A stretch of DNA of 64,000 bases from an uncultured Clostridia bacterium (GTDB lineage Bacteria; Bacillota; Clostridia; Oscillospirales; CAG-272), in assembly GCA_948466345.1 (NCBI GenBank), contig CAOKAC010000009.1, positions 1 through 64,000 on the forward strand. Reading direction: 5' to 3'. This document shows, piece by piece, positions 26,233 through 35,189 of the stretch. Within the stretch, counting starts at the first letter, position 1. Every line of letters begins with the position of its first letter. The notes beneath the pieces were generated by a model. It ran no database searches. It was not told the DNA's origin and worked only from the letters and a program-made list of their open reading frames with translations. A program made the position numbers and the translations under genes.

Positions 26233-26261
26233 GTAAATAAGAATAATCGGGGGAGAAATAT

Positions 26262-26690
26262 ATGAAACGGGGAAATACTTTTTCGCAAGTATTTAAAAAT
26301 GGGTGCGTCATTTTTACAATCATTACACTGATCATCTATGGTATTGGCACACTGCTTTCCAACGCGGACAAGGCTTTCATACCAACATTTCAATGGATTC
26401 TTTTATTCTTTGTATTTTCTTTATTTTTTAGCTGCACCAATCAAATTCTGCGCTTGGATCGCTTCTCTTTTTCGTTGCGTATTCTGCTTCACTTCCTTAC
26501 AGCCGCCACTCTATATGTTATAGCTGTCATCCTGTGTGGTGGCTTATACAAAAATGGTGTCGTGCTCCTGCTGTCTATCCTTCTGTTTATTGCAGGCTAT
26601 ATTCTGTTTGCCGTTTTATATTCTTTCAGAATGCGAAGAACCAAAGGAACGAGCAACGAAAAAGACACGTATAAACCAGTATTTCATTAA
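26262..26690 (+). CDS. DUF3021-like four-helix membrane protein
   Basis: 142 residues with four hydrophobic helices (about 12-31, 42-58, 72-92 and 97-120) and a Lys/Arg-rich cytoplasmic tail. Size and topology resemble DUF3021 proteins, often found with LytTR regulators in Firmicutes, but no LytTR gene is adjacent, so the family name is tentative. GGGGGAG before the ATG is a good RBS. It is followed after 32 bases by the SGNH lipoprotein gene, probably in one transcript. Confidence 0.65.
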   Translation: MKRGNTFSQVFKNGCVIFTIITLIIYGIGTLLSNADKAFIPTFQWILLFFVFSLFFSCTNQILRLDRFSFSLRILLHFLTAATLYVIAVILCGGLYKNGVVLLLSILLFIAGYILFAVLYSFRMRRTKGTSNEKDTYKPVFH

Positions 26691-26722
26691 TTTGTAAAAT
26701 AAAATTATTATAGTAGGAAATT

Positions 26723-27550
26723 ATGAAACAGTATTTTAAATGTATTACTTCTATTTTTTTAGCAGCAGTTTTGGCAATTGGCTGTTCAAGCTGTGCTGAT
26801 GATGACAATGTCAAAGGTGATGTTTCTACTGCTACTGAAGAAATCGAACAAACTGAACCAACAAATGTTGAGCCTGAGGATACAACAGCAGATACCACTC
26901 CGGCAGCCCCTGTCTTTGGAGAGCTTGAGGAACGAGAAGACGCAGGAGAAGCCTATCAGGACAAAATTGTTTTTGTAGGCGACTCCACTACCCATCATCT
27001 GCGCAATCGAGAAGTACTCTCCGGTGGAAAAGATACCATGCAAGTATGGACCCCGACTTGCGGAACGCTGACCCTTGCATATGTCCTTACTGCAAAAATT
27101 CTTTATCCGGAAACCAATACAGAAATGACAATCATGGAAGCTGCTGGGATCAAAAAGCCAGAAATCATGGTTATCACCCTAGGTATGAACGGGATCAGCT
27201 TTATGGAAGAAACCAATTTTAAAGCAGTTTATGCATCGCTGCTCCAAGGAATATTAGAGCAAAGTCCAAACACAAAAATTATTTTGCAGTCTATTTATCC
27301 CCGCGCACAGAGTGTTCATGAAAATTATGCCTCCATTACCCAAGATATGATCGATACCGGTAATGCTTGGATCCGCGAACTAGCACAAGAATGTAGTGTA
27401 TATTATTTGGACACGCAAGCGATTCTAAAAGATGAAAATGGATATCTGCGTGCCGAATACGGCGTAGAAGATGGGATTCATATTTCCCGCGACGGATATC
27501 TGGCAATTCTCCAGTTTATCCGTACACATCCGATTCCGGAACTTGTATAA
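26723..27550 (+). CDS. SGNH/GDSL-fold lipoprotein
   Basis: The lipobox LAIGC (Cys21) predicts a membrane-anchored lipoprotein. A Glu/Thr/Pro linker at about 30-75 leads to an SGNH hydrolase domain: block I FVGDSTTHHL (Ser88), block III LGMNGIS with the Asn, and block V DGIHISRDG with the Asp-His pair. Such domains deacylate or deacetylate wall polymers or glycans. The block II Gly is probably in CGTL. The substrate is unknown. It sits at the end of a short plus-strand unit closed by a terminator. Confidence 0.85.
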   Translation: MKQYFKCITSIFLAAVLAIGCSSCADDDNVKGDVSTATEEIEQTEPTNVEPEDTTADTTPAAPVFGELEEREDAGEAYQDKIVFVGDSTTHHLRNREVLSGGKDTMQVWTPTCGTLTLAYVLTAKILYPETNTEMTIMEAAGIKKPEIMVITLGMNGISFMEETNFKAVYASLLQGILEQSPNTKIILQSIYPRAQSVHENYASITQDMIDTGNAWIRELAQECSVYYLDTQAILKDENGYLRAEYGVEDGIHISRDGYLAILQFIRTHPIPELV

Positions 27551-27579
27551 AAAACCATCGGCAATGCCGATGGTTTTTT
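27549..27579 (+). terminator. Terminator of the SGNH lipoprotein gene
   Basis: Stem AACCATCGGC / GCCGATGGTT with loop AAT and a following TTTTTTC, beginning at the stop codon. Confidence 0.92.
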
Positions 27580-27659
27580 CTTTCAATGTGACTTGCTCAC
27601 AAACAAAATGGGAAACATTGTGATATCTTATAGTAAAAGATCTATAACTGGAGGTATGT

Positions 27660-27980
27660 ATGAAAAATTTCGGATTGTTTTCCGAGCCTACAATCGATGC
27701 GGGATTTGAAGATTATCATAAAACACAAGGGGCAATTCTACTGGATGTGCGCACACCGGAAGAATTTGCTGACGGGCACATTCCAGGCAGCCGCAATTTG
27801 CCGCTGTCAGAGTTAGCACGAATTAAAGAGAAAATATTTGAAAAAGACACCCCTATATTTGTATACTGTCATAGCGGGTCCAGAAGTCAACAAGCTGCTG
27901 CCGCACTGAAGCAAATGGGATACTGCAATATAAAAAATATTGGCGGCATCATACATTATCACGGGAAGGTGGAAAAATAA
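27660..27980 (+). CDS. Single-domain rhodanese
   Basis: Sulfurtransferase-type domain of 106 residues. It begins its fold at LLDVRTPEEFADGHIPGSRN, with the active-site Cys70 in YCHSGSRS and the end GGIIHYHGKVE. The six-residue loop after the Cys is sulfur-type. GGAGG stands five bases before the ATG. Its stop codon abuts the ATG of the next gene, a CoA-disulfide-reductase/rhodanese fusion, so the two act in one pathway of persulfide or thiol redox handling (inference). Confidence 0.92.
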   Translation: MKNFGLFSEPTIDAGFEDYHKTQGAILLDVRTPEEFADGHIPGSRNLPLSELARIKEKIFEKDTPIFVYCHSGSRSQQAAAALKQMGYCNIKNIGGIIHYHGKVEK

Positions 27981-29681
27981 ATGAAAGTAGTTATTGTCGG
28001 CGGCGTTGCCGGAGGCGCTACTGCTGCAGCTAGAATCAGGCGACTGGACGAAACAGCACAGATTGTGCTGTTGGAGCGTTCCGGATTTATCTCTTATGCA
28101 AACTGCGGTCTACCCTATTATATTGGTGGCACAATTCAAGATGCCGATGCTCTTACACTGCAAACTCCGGAGAGCTTTTGGAATCGTTTTCAAATTGAAG
28201 CAAGGGTTAGTCATGAGGTTCTGGCAATCAACAGAGGTTCAAAACATATCACTGTACAAGAGCTTTGTACTGGAAAAACATACACAGAAAGTTACGATAA
28301 ACTGATTCTCTCTCCTGGAGCCAAACCCATTCGGCCACAGCTTACTGGCATTCACAACGAAAAAGTATATACACTGCGTACAGTAGAGGATACCTTTCGC
28401 ATTCAAAAAGCGGCTGCGACCAGCGGCTGCAAAACAGCCGTTATCGTAGGCGGTGGATTCATCGGAGTAGAAATGGCTGAAAACCTCCAGGGGTTGGGAA
28501 TAGACGTTACGCTTGTTGAAAAACAGACTCAAATATTAGGGCAGTTTGATAACGACATGGCTAGTTTTTTGCATGCTCACATGAAAGACAAAGGGATTCG
28601 ACTCCTGCTTGGCAAATCTGTTGCAGGATTTTCAACGACAGATCAGAAATTGATTGTAAATATAGAAAACACAGAGCCGATACAAACAGATATTGTAGTT
28701 TTGGCAATTGGTGTTGTTCCCGACAGCAAGCTTGCAAAGGATGCGGAGCTTGCTTTAGGCCAAAAAGAAAGCATTGCGGTGAATGACCAGATGCAGACAT
28801 CTGATCCAGACATCTATGCGGTCGGAGATGCGGTAGAGGTCACCCACCAGGTTACTGGAGCAAAGACAATTGTTTCTCTAGCGGGCCCTGCAAATAAGCA
28901 GGGACGCATCGCTGCAGACGTAATTTGCGGATTAGACAGCAGGTATGCAGGCACGGCAGCATCCTCAGTATTAAAAGTATTTGATATGACGGCAGCATCT
29001 ACAGGAATTAACGAAAGAACTGCAAGGGCTGCAAATATTCATTATGAAAAAGTTATTCTCTCCCCTGCTTCCCACGCATCTTACTATCCAGGCGGAGAGG
29101 TAATGACTATGAAAGTACTTTTTGAAAAGGAAAGTCAGCGGATCCTAGGGGCGCAAATCATTGGAGGCGATGGTGTCGACAAGCGTATCGATGTATTGGC
29201 TACCGCGATACAGGCAAATATGCAGGTAAGCGCCTTAGGTGAGCTGGATTTGGCATATGCGCCCCCTTACTCTTCCGCAAAAGATCCTGTAAACATGGCT
29301 GGTTTTATTGCAGAAAACGTAATTTTTGGAAAAATAAAGCAATTTTATTACGAGGATATAGAAAGTCTTCCTCATGATGGGAGCATAATCCTGCTAGATA
29401 CCAGAACAGATGGAGAGTATAAGAGAGGACATGCCGAAGGATTTGAAACACATATTCCTTTAGACAGTTTGCGTAAGCGGATGCATGAATTGGATCAAAC
29501 CAAACCGATATATGCGATGTGTCAATCGGGATTGCGCAGCTATATCGCCTGTCGCATTCTAACACAAAACGGCTACGACTGTTATAACTTTGCAGGCGGA
29601 TATCGTTTCTACAAAAGTGTACATTTAGAAAATCAATCCAGTACGCAAGCCTTCCCCTGCGGCATGGAAAAGATCGAATAA
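27981..29681 (+). CDS. CoA-disulfide reductase-like flavoprotein fused to rhodanese
   Basis: Two-dinucleotide-binding flavoprotein. FAD site VIVGGVAGGATAAARIRRL at the start; active Cys42 in SYANCGLPYYIG as in CoA-disulfide reductase and NADH oxidase/peroxidase relatives; NAD(P)H site VGGGFIGVEMAENL; second FAD block DIYAVGDAVE. Residues ~475-560 form a rhodanese domain with LLDTRTDGEYKRGH and Cys in AMCQSGLRSY. The fusion (CoADR-RHD type) reduces CoA or bacillithiol-like persulfides and disulfides in family members. 566 residues. Co-transcribed with the upstream rhodanese. A bidirectional terminator follows. Confidence 0.92.
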   Translation: MKVVIVGGVAGGATAAARIRRLDETAQIVLLERSGFISYANCGLPYYIGGTIQDADALTLQTPESFWNRFQIEARVSHEVLAINRGSKHITVQELCTGKTYTESYDKLILSPGAKPIRPQLTGIHNEKVYTLRTVEDTFRIQKAAATSGCKTAVIVGGGFIGVEMAENLQGLGIDVTLVEKQTQILGQFDNDMASFLHAHMKDKGIRLLLGKSVAGFSTTDQKLIVNIENTEPIQTDIVVLAIGVVPDSKLAKDAELALGQKESIAVNDQMQTSDPDIYAVGDAVEVTHQVTGAKTIVSLAGPANKQGRIAADVICGLDSRYAGTAASSVLKVFDMTAASTGINERTARAANIHYEKVILSPASHASYYPGGEVMTMKVLFEKESQRILGAQIIGGDGVDKRIDVLATAIQANMQVSALGELDLAYAPPYSSAKDPVNMAGFIAENVIFGKIKQFYYEDIESLPHDGSIILLDTRTDGEYKRGHAEGFETHIPLDSLRKRMHELDQTKPIYAMCQSGLRSYIACRILTQNGYDCYNFAGGYRFYKSVHLENQSSTQAFPCGMEKIE

Positions 29682-29702
29682 AATTTTATTGTTTCTTAAT
29701 TA

Positions 29703-29739
29703 GAAATCCCCACTGAAAGTTCATTTCAGTGGGGATTTC
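29703..29739. terminator. Bidirectional terminator between convergent genes
   Basis: GAAATCCCCACTGAAA / TTTCAGTGGGGATTTC with loop GTTCA and T-rich flanks, between the flavoprotein and the minus-strand membrane protein gene. Confidence 0.92.
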
Positions 29740-29749
29740 TCTTTTTTGC

Positions 29750-30628
29750 TTATTCTTCTGTTTTTTCTTCTGCAACAGATGCTTCTTCTGCAGGCACGGC
29801 ATCATCAACTTCCTGCTCTTTCACAGGCGCAGCTGTTTCTTCCTGCTTTTCGGCAGCCTTTTTGGTGTCTGTCTTTGCAGCTTCTTTTTCCGCTTCAGCA
29901 CGAAGTGCTGCACGCTTAGAAGCTTTAATTCTTTCCCGCTCTTCCGCTTTTTCTGTCATCTTTTCAATCACATGGTTGATATCGTCACGGGCTTTATCCA
30001 CATCCGCACCATATTCAACAGTAAACTTGAAAGCATCCTCGCCATTTTTCAGTTTGAGTCCAAAATAGTAAACAGAAATTTCCTTGCCTGCTGCATTGAA
30101 TTTTTTCTCTTCTATATAGGCTTCTTTTACATCCTCGTAGGGGAAAGCGCCTCCGAACTCATAGTTCGCTTCTTCGGAAGCATCTGTCAACGTAATATGT
30201 TTTCCATGCACATAGATTTTTGTTTTGGTAAAATACAGCTGTGCAGCATTAAACATATTGGTTCTGTAAATATGGTCAGAACCTTTTTTGCAGTAAATTT
30301 CTTTTGGACTAAAATCAAATCCCTTTAAAAAAACGGGTTTAATGATCGTAATAAAGTGTTTTTCATAAACTTCATATTTGATCATCGCCTGTTCCGGCAT
30401 TTCTTTTGTAACCCCGTAAATCTGATTGTCGATGTCATATTCTCCCGCTTTTGCACCGGAACCAAATACAGCTACTGCCACACCCACTAAAATAATAACA
30501 ATTCCAATCGGGCGTGTGTTGCCGCCAAACAGCAAAACGATTCCGACTAAAGCGATCACTAAGCCGACAATCAATACTGGGTTGATTCCCTTGGCTGCAA
30601 AATATTTTTGATTGCGTTTCGTTTCCAT
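29750..30628 (-). CDS. Unknown membrane protein with charged C-terminal tail
   Basis: 292 residues. There are two adjacent hydrophobic helices (about 16-35 and 38-56) and a cytoplasmic domain of ~160 residues rich in beta strands (YVHGKHITLTD, EISVYYFGLKLKNG), perhaps PH-like. A long Lys/Glu/Ala tail from about residue 220 reads as a coiled coil followed by an acidic end. I do not recognise the family. It is a single gene between two converging units, 66 bases downstream of ilvE. Composition of the tail is low-complexity, so homology searches should mask it. Confidence 0.7.
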   Translation of the reverse strand: METKRNQKYFAAKGINPVLIVGLVIALVGIVLLFGGNTRPIGIVIILVGVAVAVFGSGAKAGEYDIDNQIYGVTKEMPEQAMIKYEVYEKHFITIIKPVFLKGFDFSPKEIYCKKGSDHIYRTNMFNAAQLYFTKTKIYVHGKHITLTDASEEANYEFGGAFPYEDVKEAYIEEKKFNAAGKEISVYYFGLKLKNGEDAFKFTVEYGADVDKARDDINHVIEKMTEKAEERERIKASKRAALRAEAEKEAAKTDTKKAAEKQEETAAPVKEQEVDDAVPAEEASVAEEKTEE

Positions 30629-30694
30629 TTCTCTACATTCCTATTCTTCAAATAATCGATTTATAACAAATATATGCCTGCACTGACAGCACTA

Positions 30695-31765
30695 TTACTC
30701 AACCGGTACAATCCAACCCATTTCATCCGCTGCTTTTCCCCACTGCATCGCAGTCAGGTTATCATACAGCTTCTGGGAAATCGGTCCGATTTTGCCGTCA
30801 TTGATCCGAATGCTGTAGCCTTCGTCGTTGTATTCCCCTACAGGAGAAATAACGGCGGCAGTCCCTGTTCCAAAGGACTCGTTCAAGGTACCATTTTCAT
30901 AAGCCTCTCTGATCTCGTCAATGGAAACCTTTCTCTCCTCAACTGTATACCCCCATTTTTTTAGCAGTTCAATACAGGATGCACGCGTCACACCAGGAAG
31001 AATATTTCCATCAGCCAAAGAAGGCGTTACAACTTTGCCGTCTATGACAAAAAACACATTCATAGCGCCAACTTCATCAATATATTTGCGCTCAATACCA
31101 TCCAACCAGAGAACCTGTGCATATCCATTTTCTTCTGCTTCCTGCTGTCCCAGAAGAGACGCTGCATAGTTGCCTCCTACCTTTGCCTCACCTGTACCGC
31201 CTTTTACGCAGCGCACATACTTGCGCTCCACACGAATTTTAACAGGAGCGAGACCTCCGGCGTAGTAAGATCCTACCGGAGACAAAATAATCACAAAAGA
31301 ATACTTCTTCGAAGGATGCACGCCAAGCTGCGGTTCCGTTGCAAAGATAAAGGGACGTATGTAAAGAGACGTTCCCTGGCTATGAGGCACCCAGTCGCGT
31401 TCTATATCTACAAGCGTTTTAATTGCTTGCAAGGCATCTTCTGCCGGAACCTCTGGCACACACATTCTTCGGCAGGTGCTATTCATACGAGCAATATTTT
31501 TATCTGGGCGGAACAGCTGTATACCATCATCCGACCGACGATATGCTTTCAACCCCTCAAAAAGCTCTTGCGCATAATGAAAAACCATCGCAGAAGGATC
31601 CAATGAAATAGGACCATAGGGCACAATGCGTGCATCATGCCAGCCCTGGCCTGCATCATAATCCATTATAAACATATGGTCAGTAAAGTGCCGTCCAAAT
31701 CCAAGACTGTCGTCTGCAGGTTTGGATTTTTTAACCGCTGCTTTTTCTATTCTGATATCGAGCAT
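30695..31765 (-). CDS. ilvE: Branched-chain amino acid aminotransferase
   Basis: PLP enzyme (fold type IV) interconverting Val, Leu and Ile with their 2-oxo acids. The sequence HYAQELFEGLKAYR binds substrate, the PLP lysine lies in GGTGEAKVGGNYAASL (around residue 195), and the cofactor phosphate loop is in LNESFGTGTAAVISPV. The length of 356 and the start LDIRIEKA fit the larger BCAT subfamily. AAAGGACGG precedes the ATG. A clear sigma-A promoter lies about 100 bases upstream, and the leader between them contains no T-box or attenuator that I can see. Confidence 0.95.
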   Translation of the reverse strand: MLDIRIEKAAVKKSKPADDSLGFGRHFTDHMFIMDYDAGQGWHDARIVPYGPISLDPSAMVFHYAQELFEGLKAYRRSDDGIQLFRPDKNIARMNSTCRRMCVPEVPAEDALQAIKTLVDIERDWVPHSQGTSLYIRPFIFATEPQLGVHPSKKYSFVIILSPVGSYYAGGLAPVKIRVERKYVRCVKGGTGEAKVGGNYAASLLGQQEAEENGYAQVLWLDGIERKYIDEVGAMNVFFVIDGKVVTPSLADGNILPGVTRASCIELLKKWGYTVEERKVSIDEIREAYENGTLNESFGTGTAAVISPVGEYNDEGYSIRINDGKIGPISQKLYDNLTAMQWGKAADEMGWIVPVE

Positions 31766-31864
31766 AACAATCCGTCCTTTCCGCAGGACAAAACAATACT
31801 GCTTGTCACTGTCACGTACAAAATATAACTTTATATAACTTTTTTCTTGTCACTATACTATTTT

Positions 31865-31893
31865 ATTATACACTTTCACCCTTTTAAAATCAA
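31865..31893 (-). promoter_or_regulatory. Sigma-A promoter of ilvE
   Basis: Minus strand: TTGATT (31893-31888), 17 bases, TATAAT (31870-31865). The leader to the ilvE ATG is roughly 90 bases, AT-rich, with two GTGACA-type repeats (31808-31822 and 31850-31856 regions) that might be operator half-sites. Confidence 0.75.
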
Positions 31894-32015
31894 TATGAGG
31901 CAGGAAAATATTATGAACTTTTCGTGAATCTTTTAATAACTTATCAAAGATAGTATATATCCCGGAAAAATCTGTACAGAATATGTACAACCAAACATAT
32001 GAAAGGAAAAAGCAT

Positions 32016-33257
32016 ATGAAAAAACAAATTCCATGGATTATCCTCACACTCTGTCTTATCCTGACAACAGTCGCTTCCGCCGCCACCATCTCCCCCGGAT
32101 TAGAGGTGCTTGCTGGTGAGGAGGCAATGATCGTATCCGGTATTGCAGGAGAAAGCGTCGTCTTTTCTCAGGAAAAATTTAGCGACACCGTATACAGCGA
32201 CACATTTCAATCCGTAACCATTCTTTCTCTTCCCCCCGCAGCAGACGGCACACTGTATTTTAACGATGCAGCCGCTGCTCCCAATCAGGTGATAGCTGCA
32301 GGAGATATGGATAAGCTGCGCTTTGAGGCAGCCGAGGGAGTGCAGTCTACCAGCTTTCGCTTCACCTTCGATCGTTCTTATGATATGAATTGCGTGATAA
32401 AAATGTCCGACAAAAATAACAACGCACCGGCCTGTACCCAAGGTGCCGCCATCAAAACCTTCTCAAATATGACCTGCGCAGGAAACATGATTGCCAGCGA
32501 TCCAGACGGGGACACAATATCTTACGAGGTAGTTTCCTATCCCGAAAATGGTACACTTTCCTTTAATCAGAATACAGGAGATTTCACCTATTCCCCTTAT
32601 GAAAAGGTTCATGGTACCGATTCTTTTGTATATCGTGTGCGAGACAGCTATGGTGCATATTCAGAAGAATGCATGGTCAATATTGATGTAGACAGAAAAA
32701 ACACTTCTCTCTCCTTCTCTGATATGGACGACAGCAGTTGTCAAGCAGCGGCCATTGTAATGACAAACAGCGGTCATATGGACTTTGCTGAAGAAGACGG
32801 CGAAATATATTTTGAACCCTCCAGCGAAGTAACCCGCTTGGATTTTCTTGTCACCGCTATGAACGTGCTTGGCGCGGCAAATATCCCCGAAGTGACCAGT
32901 ACAGGCTTTGCAGATGATGCAGATATTCCTGCAGAATATAAAGGATATGTATTCAGCGCCCATCGGCTTGGTATAATCAACGGCGTTCCCAGCGGAAGTG
33001 AGCTATATTTTAAACCAAATGAACCAATTACGAAAGCACAGGCGTCCGTAATATTAAATAATATTTTGGGATATTCCGCCACTGCAAAGATAAACTGTAG
33101 TGATGAAATCCCCACCTGGGCGGCTGCATCTATTGATGCGCTGTGGGAATTAGGTATTTATCCTGTATCCGGCGGTATAGCTGATCCCACAGCCAATCTC
33201 ACCAAAGAAGACACGGCAAAAATGCTTTTCAATATGACAACGCTGCTGCATGAATAA
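32016..33257 (+). CDS. Exported protein with cadherin/Ig-like region and SLH domains
   Basis: Signal peptide at 1-22, then a ~100-residue unrecognised region. A cadherin/Big_9-like repeat follows at about 135-220 (ASDPDGDTISYEVVSYPENG...VYRVRDSYGAYSEE) with the acidic DPDGD calcium-type motif. Two to three S-layer homology units occupy about 270-413 (STGFADDADIPAEYKGYVFS, GIINGVPSG). SLH domains bind secondary wall polymers, so the protein should sit on the cell wall. The ATG at 32016 has AAAGG ~10 bases upstream. It stands alone upstream of the small Asn/Gln-rich gene. Confidence 0.82.
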   Translation: MKKQIPWIILTLCLILTTVASAATISPGLEVLAGEEAMIVSGIAGESVVFSQEKFSDTVYSDTFQSVTILSLPPAADGTLYFNDAAAAPNQVIAAGDMDKLRFEAAEGVQSTSFRFTFDRSYDMNCVIKMSDKNNNAPACTQGAAIKTFSNMTCAGNMIASDPDGDTISYEVVSYPENGTLSFNQNTGDFTYSPYEKVHGTDSFVYRVRDSYGAYSEECMVNIDVDRKNTSLSFSDMDDSSCQAAAIVMTNSGHMDFAEEDGEIYFEPSSEVTRLDFLVTAMNVLGAANIPEVTSTGFADDADIPAEYKGYVFSAHRLGIINGVPSGSELYFKPNEPITKAQASVILNNILGYSATAKINCSDEIPTWAAASIDALWELGIYPVSGGIADPTANLTKEDTAKMLFNMTTLLHE

Positions 33258-33361
33258 AATATCTTCTTTTGGGAAATACTTTACACGTACCCCAGTTGGA
33301 TTCCATTCAAATTGGAATGCAGTGGGAGCCAATTTTAATAAAAGAAAGGCAAGTATTTATT

Positions 33362-33493
33362 ATGAACAACCAGAATCAGACTCCTGAAAACCAGAACAAA
33401 AATCAGCAGAAGAATCAGAGCAAAAACCAGAACAAGAACAGAGCTCCTCAGACACAGGGCGAAAACAAGTCCAAGCAGGAACCCCAGGACTAA
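33362..33493 (+). CDS. 43-residue Asn/Gln/Lys-rich protein
   Basis: A very short coding region that is almost only Asn, Gln, Lys, Glu and Pro (starts MNNQNQTPENQNKNQ) and has no hydrophobic core, so it should be unfolded. Composition recalls gamma-type small acid-soluble spore proteins, but no repeat or protease site of that family is visible. AAAGGCAAG lies ~13 bases before the ATG, and a strong terminator starts 17 bases after the stop, which supports a real gene of this size. Co-transcription with the SLH gene is possible. Confidence 0.62.
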   Translation: MNNQNQTPENQNKNQQKNQSKNQNKNRAPQTQGENKSKQEPQD

Positions 33494-33510
33494 CAACGTA
33501 GCCCTTTTTG

Positions 33511-33539
33511 AAAAAACACCCGCTGTTGCGGGTGTTTTT
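33511..33539. terminator. Terminator after the Asn/Gln/Lys-rich gene
   Basis: AAAAACACCCGC / GCGGGTGTTTTT with loop TGTT. It has T-runs on both sides and lies just before the convergent symporter stop codon, so it can serve both strands. Confidence 0.92.
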
Positions 33540-33544
33540 CTTTG

Positions 33545-35080
33545 TTATTCTTCTTCGGTGGAAAGCGCATCCGCCATTTCCTTTTGAATACGGCTGTCAT
33601 AAGAAAGCATCGGCTCTATCTTCTTCCCACGTATTTTTCGCTCTACATAATTTTTAGTAATCCGCATTACCATCGGGAACAAAGCCAGCACACCAATCAG
33701 GTTCGGAATCATCATCATACCGTTAAAGGTATCTGAAATATCCCATGCAAGGGTGGAAGTCATTACCGCACCGGAAATGATCATTAAAACAAAAATCACT
33801 TTGTAGACAGGAACAACTTTTTCACCAAAAAGATACTCGATGGCTTTTGTGCCATACTGAGACCAGCCAAGTACCGTTGTAAAAGCAAACAAAAGCATAG
33901 CCAACGCGATAAAAATCTCTCCGCCTTTTCCAAATACGTTTCCAAATGCGGATGCAACCAAAGTCGCATCGTTCACACTCTCTGCCGCAAGTCCTGTGTC
34001 CAGATTGATATAACCAGAGGATAAAACAACAATTGCAGTAATAGTGCACACCACAAAGGTATCAAAAAATACCTCAAAAATGCCCCACATGCCTTGCTTA
34101 ACCGGTTCTTTAACATTAGAAGCAGAATGAACCATAACGGAAGAACCAAGCCCCGACTCATTGGAAAATACCCCGCGCTTGCAGCCTTGCGTAATAACTT
34201 CTTTCAGCGCAATGCCCACGGCAGCGCCGCCTACCGCTTTTATTCCCAACGCAAATTTGAAGATAGACGCAAACATAGCGCCTATCTGCCCAAAATGTGT
34301 ACCAACTACAATTAAAGCGCCCACCACATATAAAACCGCCATAAAGGGGACGATGCGTTCCGCTACTGCTGCAATCCGTTGGATTCCGCCTATAATAATC
34401 AGCGCCGCTACGATCATCAGTGCAATACCAATTGCAATATTTATAATGGAAATATCTCCAATCTTTGGCGCATGCACTCCAGAAAAGAAAGCAGACTGCA
34501 TATTTAAAGTAATTTTATTGACCTGACCCATATTGCCAATTCCAAAGGACGCCAAAAGAACGCAAATGGAAAAGAGGATTCCGAGGATTTTTCCAAAAGT
34601 TTTGCTGTGAATTTTTTTGCCCAGTCCATCTTCCAGATAGTACATAGCACCGCCGGACCACTCTCCCTTACTGTTGCGGCGGCGGTAATATATGCCCAGT
34701 ACATTTTCTGAAAAGTTTGTCATCATTCCAAAAAACGCAGCGATCCACATCCAAAAGACTGCTCCGGGCCCACCGATCACAATAGCGGCGGAAACACCGG
34801 CAATATTGCCGGTGCCAATAGTGGCAGCAAGCGCAGTACACAGCGCCTGAAACTGTGAAATTGTTTGCTTATCCGTTTTTTTCGTAGCAGCACTTCCTCG
34901 TTTGAACACACTTCCAATTGTGTTTTTCCACCAGTGACTGATATGGGAAAGCTGAAAAAATTTCGTACAGCAGGTCAAAAGAATCCCTGTACCCAAAAGC
35001 AGTACCAGTCCTATTTTGACCCATACAAAATCGTTTACGATTCCATTTATGTTAGCGATTATTTCAACAAATTTATCCAT
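33545..35080 (-). CDS. Sodium:alanine/glycine symporter (AGCS family)
   Basis: A polytopic Na+-coupled amino-acid transporter. The AGCS hallmarks are present: ALCTALAATIGTGNIAGVS (Na+ and substrate site), GPGAVFWMWIAAFFGM, and GCKRGVFSNESGLGSSV. Eleven or so hydrophobic helices can be counted. ATG 35080 (MDKFVEI) has GGGAG with six-base spacing; an ATG at 35086 would overlap its own RBS. The leader carries a glycine aptamer and an intrinsic terminator, so glycine is the likely transported or sensed solute. Cytoplasmic C-terminus is acidic. Confidence 0.93.
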   Translation of the reverse strand: MDKFVEIIANINGIVNDFVWVKIGLVLLLGTGILLTCCTKFFQLSHISHWWKNTIGSVFKRGSAATKKTDKQTISQFQALCTALAATIGTGNIAGVSAAIVIGGPGAVFWMWIAAFFGMMTNFSENVLGIYYRRRNSKGEWSGGAMYYLEDGLGKKIHSKTFGKILGILFSICVLLASFGIGNMGQVNKITLNMQSAFFSGVHAPKIGDISIINIAIGIALMIVAALIIIGGIQRIAAVAERIVPFMAVLYVVGALIVVGTHFGQIGAMFASIFKFALGIKAVGGAAVGIALKEVITQGCKRGVFSNESGLGSSVMVHSASNVKEPVKQGMWGIFEVFFDTFVVCTITAIVVLSSGYINLDTGLAAESVNDATLVASAFGNVFGKGGEIFIALAMLLFAFTTVLGWSQYGTKAIEYLFGEKVVPVYKVIFVLMIISGAVMTSTLAWDISDTFNGMMMIPNLIGVLALFPMVMRITKNYVERKIRGKKIEPMLSYDSRIQKEMADALSTEEE

Positions 35081-35132
35081 ATCCATCTCCCTAAAATAAT
35101 ATGATAAAATCAAACGGCTGCAAATGTACGAT

Positions 35133-35169
35133 AAAAAAACAGCCTGTTCTCTTTCGAGCGCAGTCTGCT
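35133..35169 (-). terminator. Intrinsic terminator in the glycine riboswitch leader
   Basis: Minus strand: AGCAG-ACTG...CAG-G-CTGTT with an inner CTC-GAAA-GAG hairpin, followed by seven T residues (35139-35133). It is placed between the aptamer and the symporter ATG and is the probable expression platform. A small AAAGG/CCTTT hairpin (35170-35186) lies between it and the aptamer. Confidence 0.72.
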
Positions 35170-35189
35170 AAAGGTATATTTCCTTTTCG

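Noticed and set aside
31894..32015. A promoter for the SLH gene
   Set aside because: Several AT-rich -10-like words are present, but none has a -35 at acceptable spacing.
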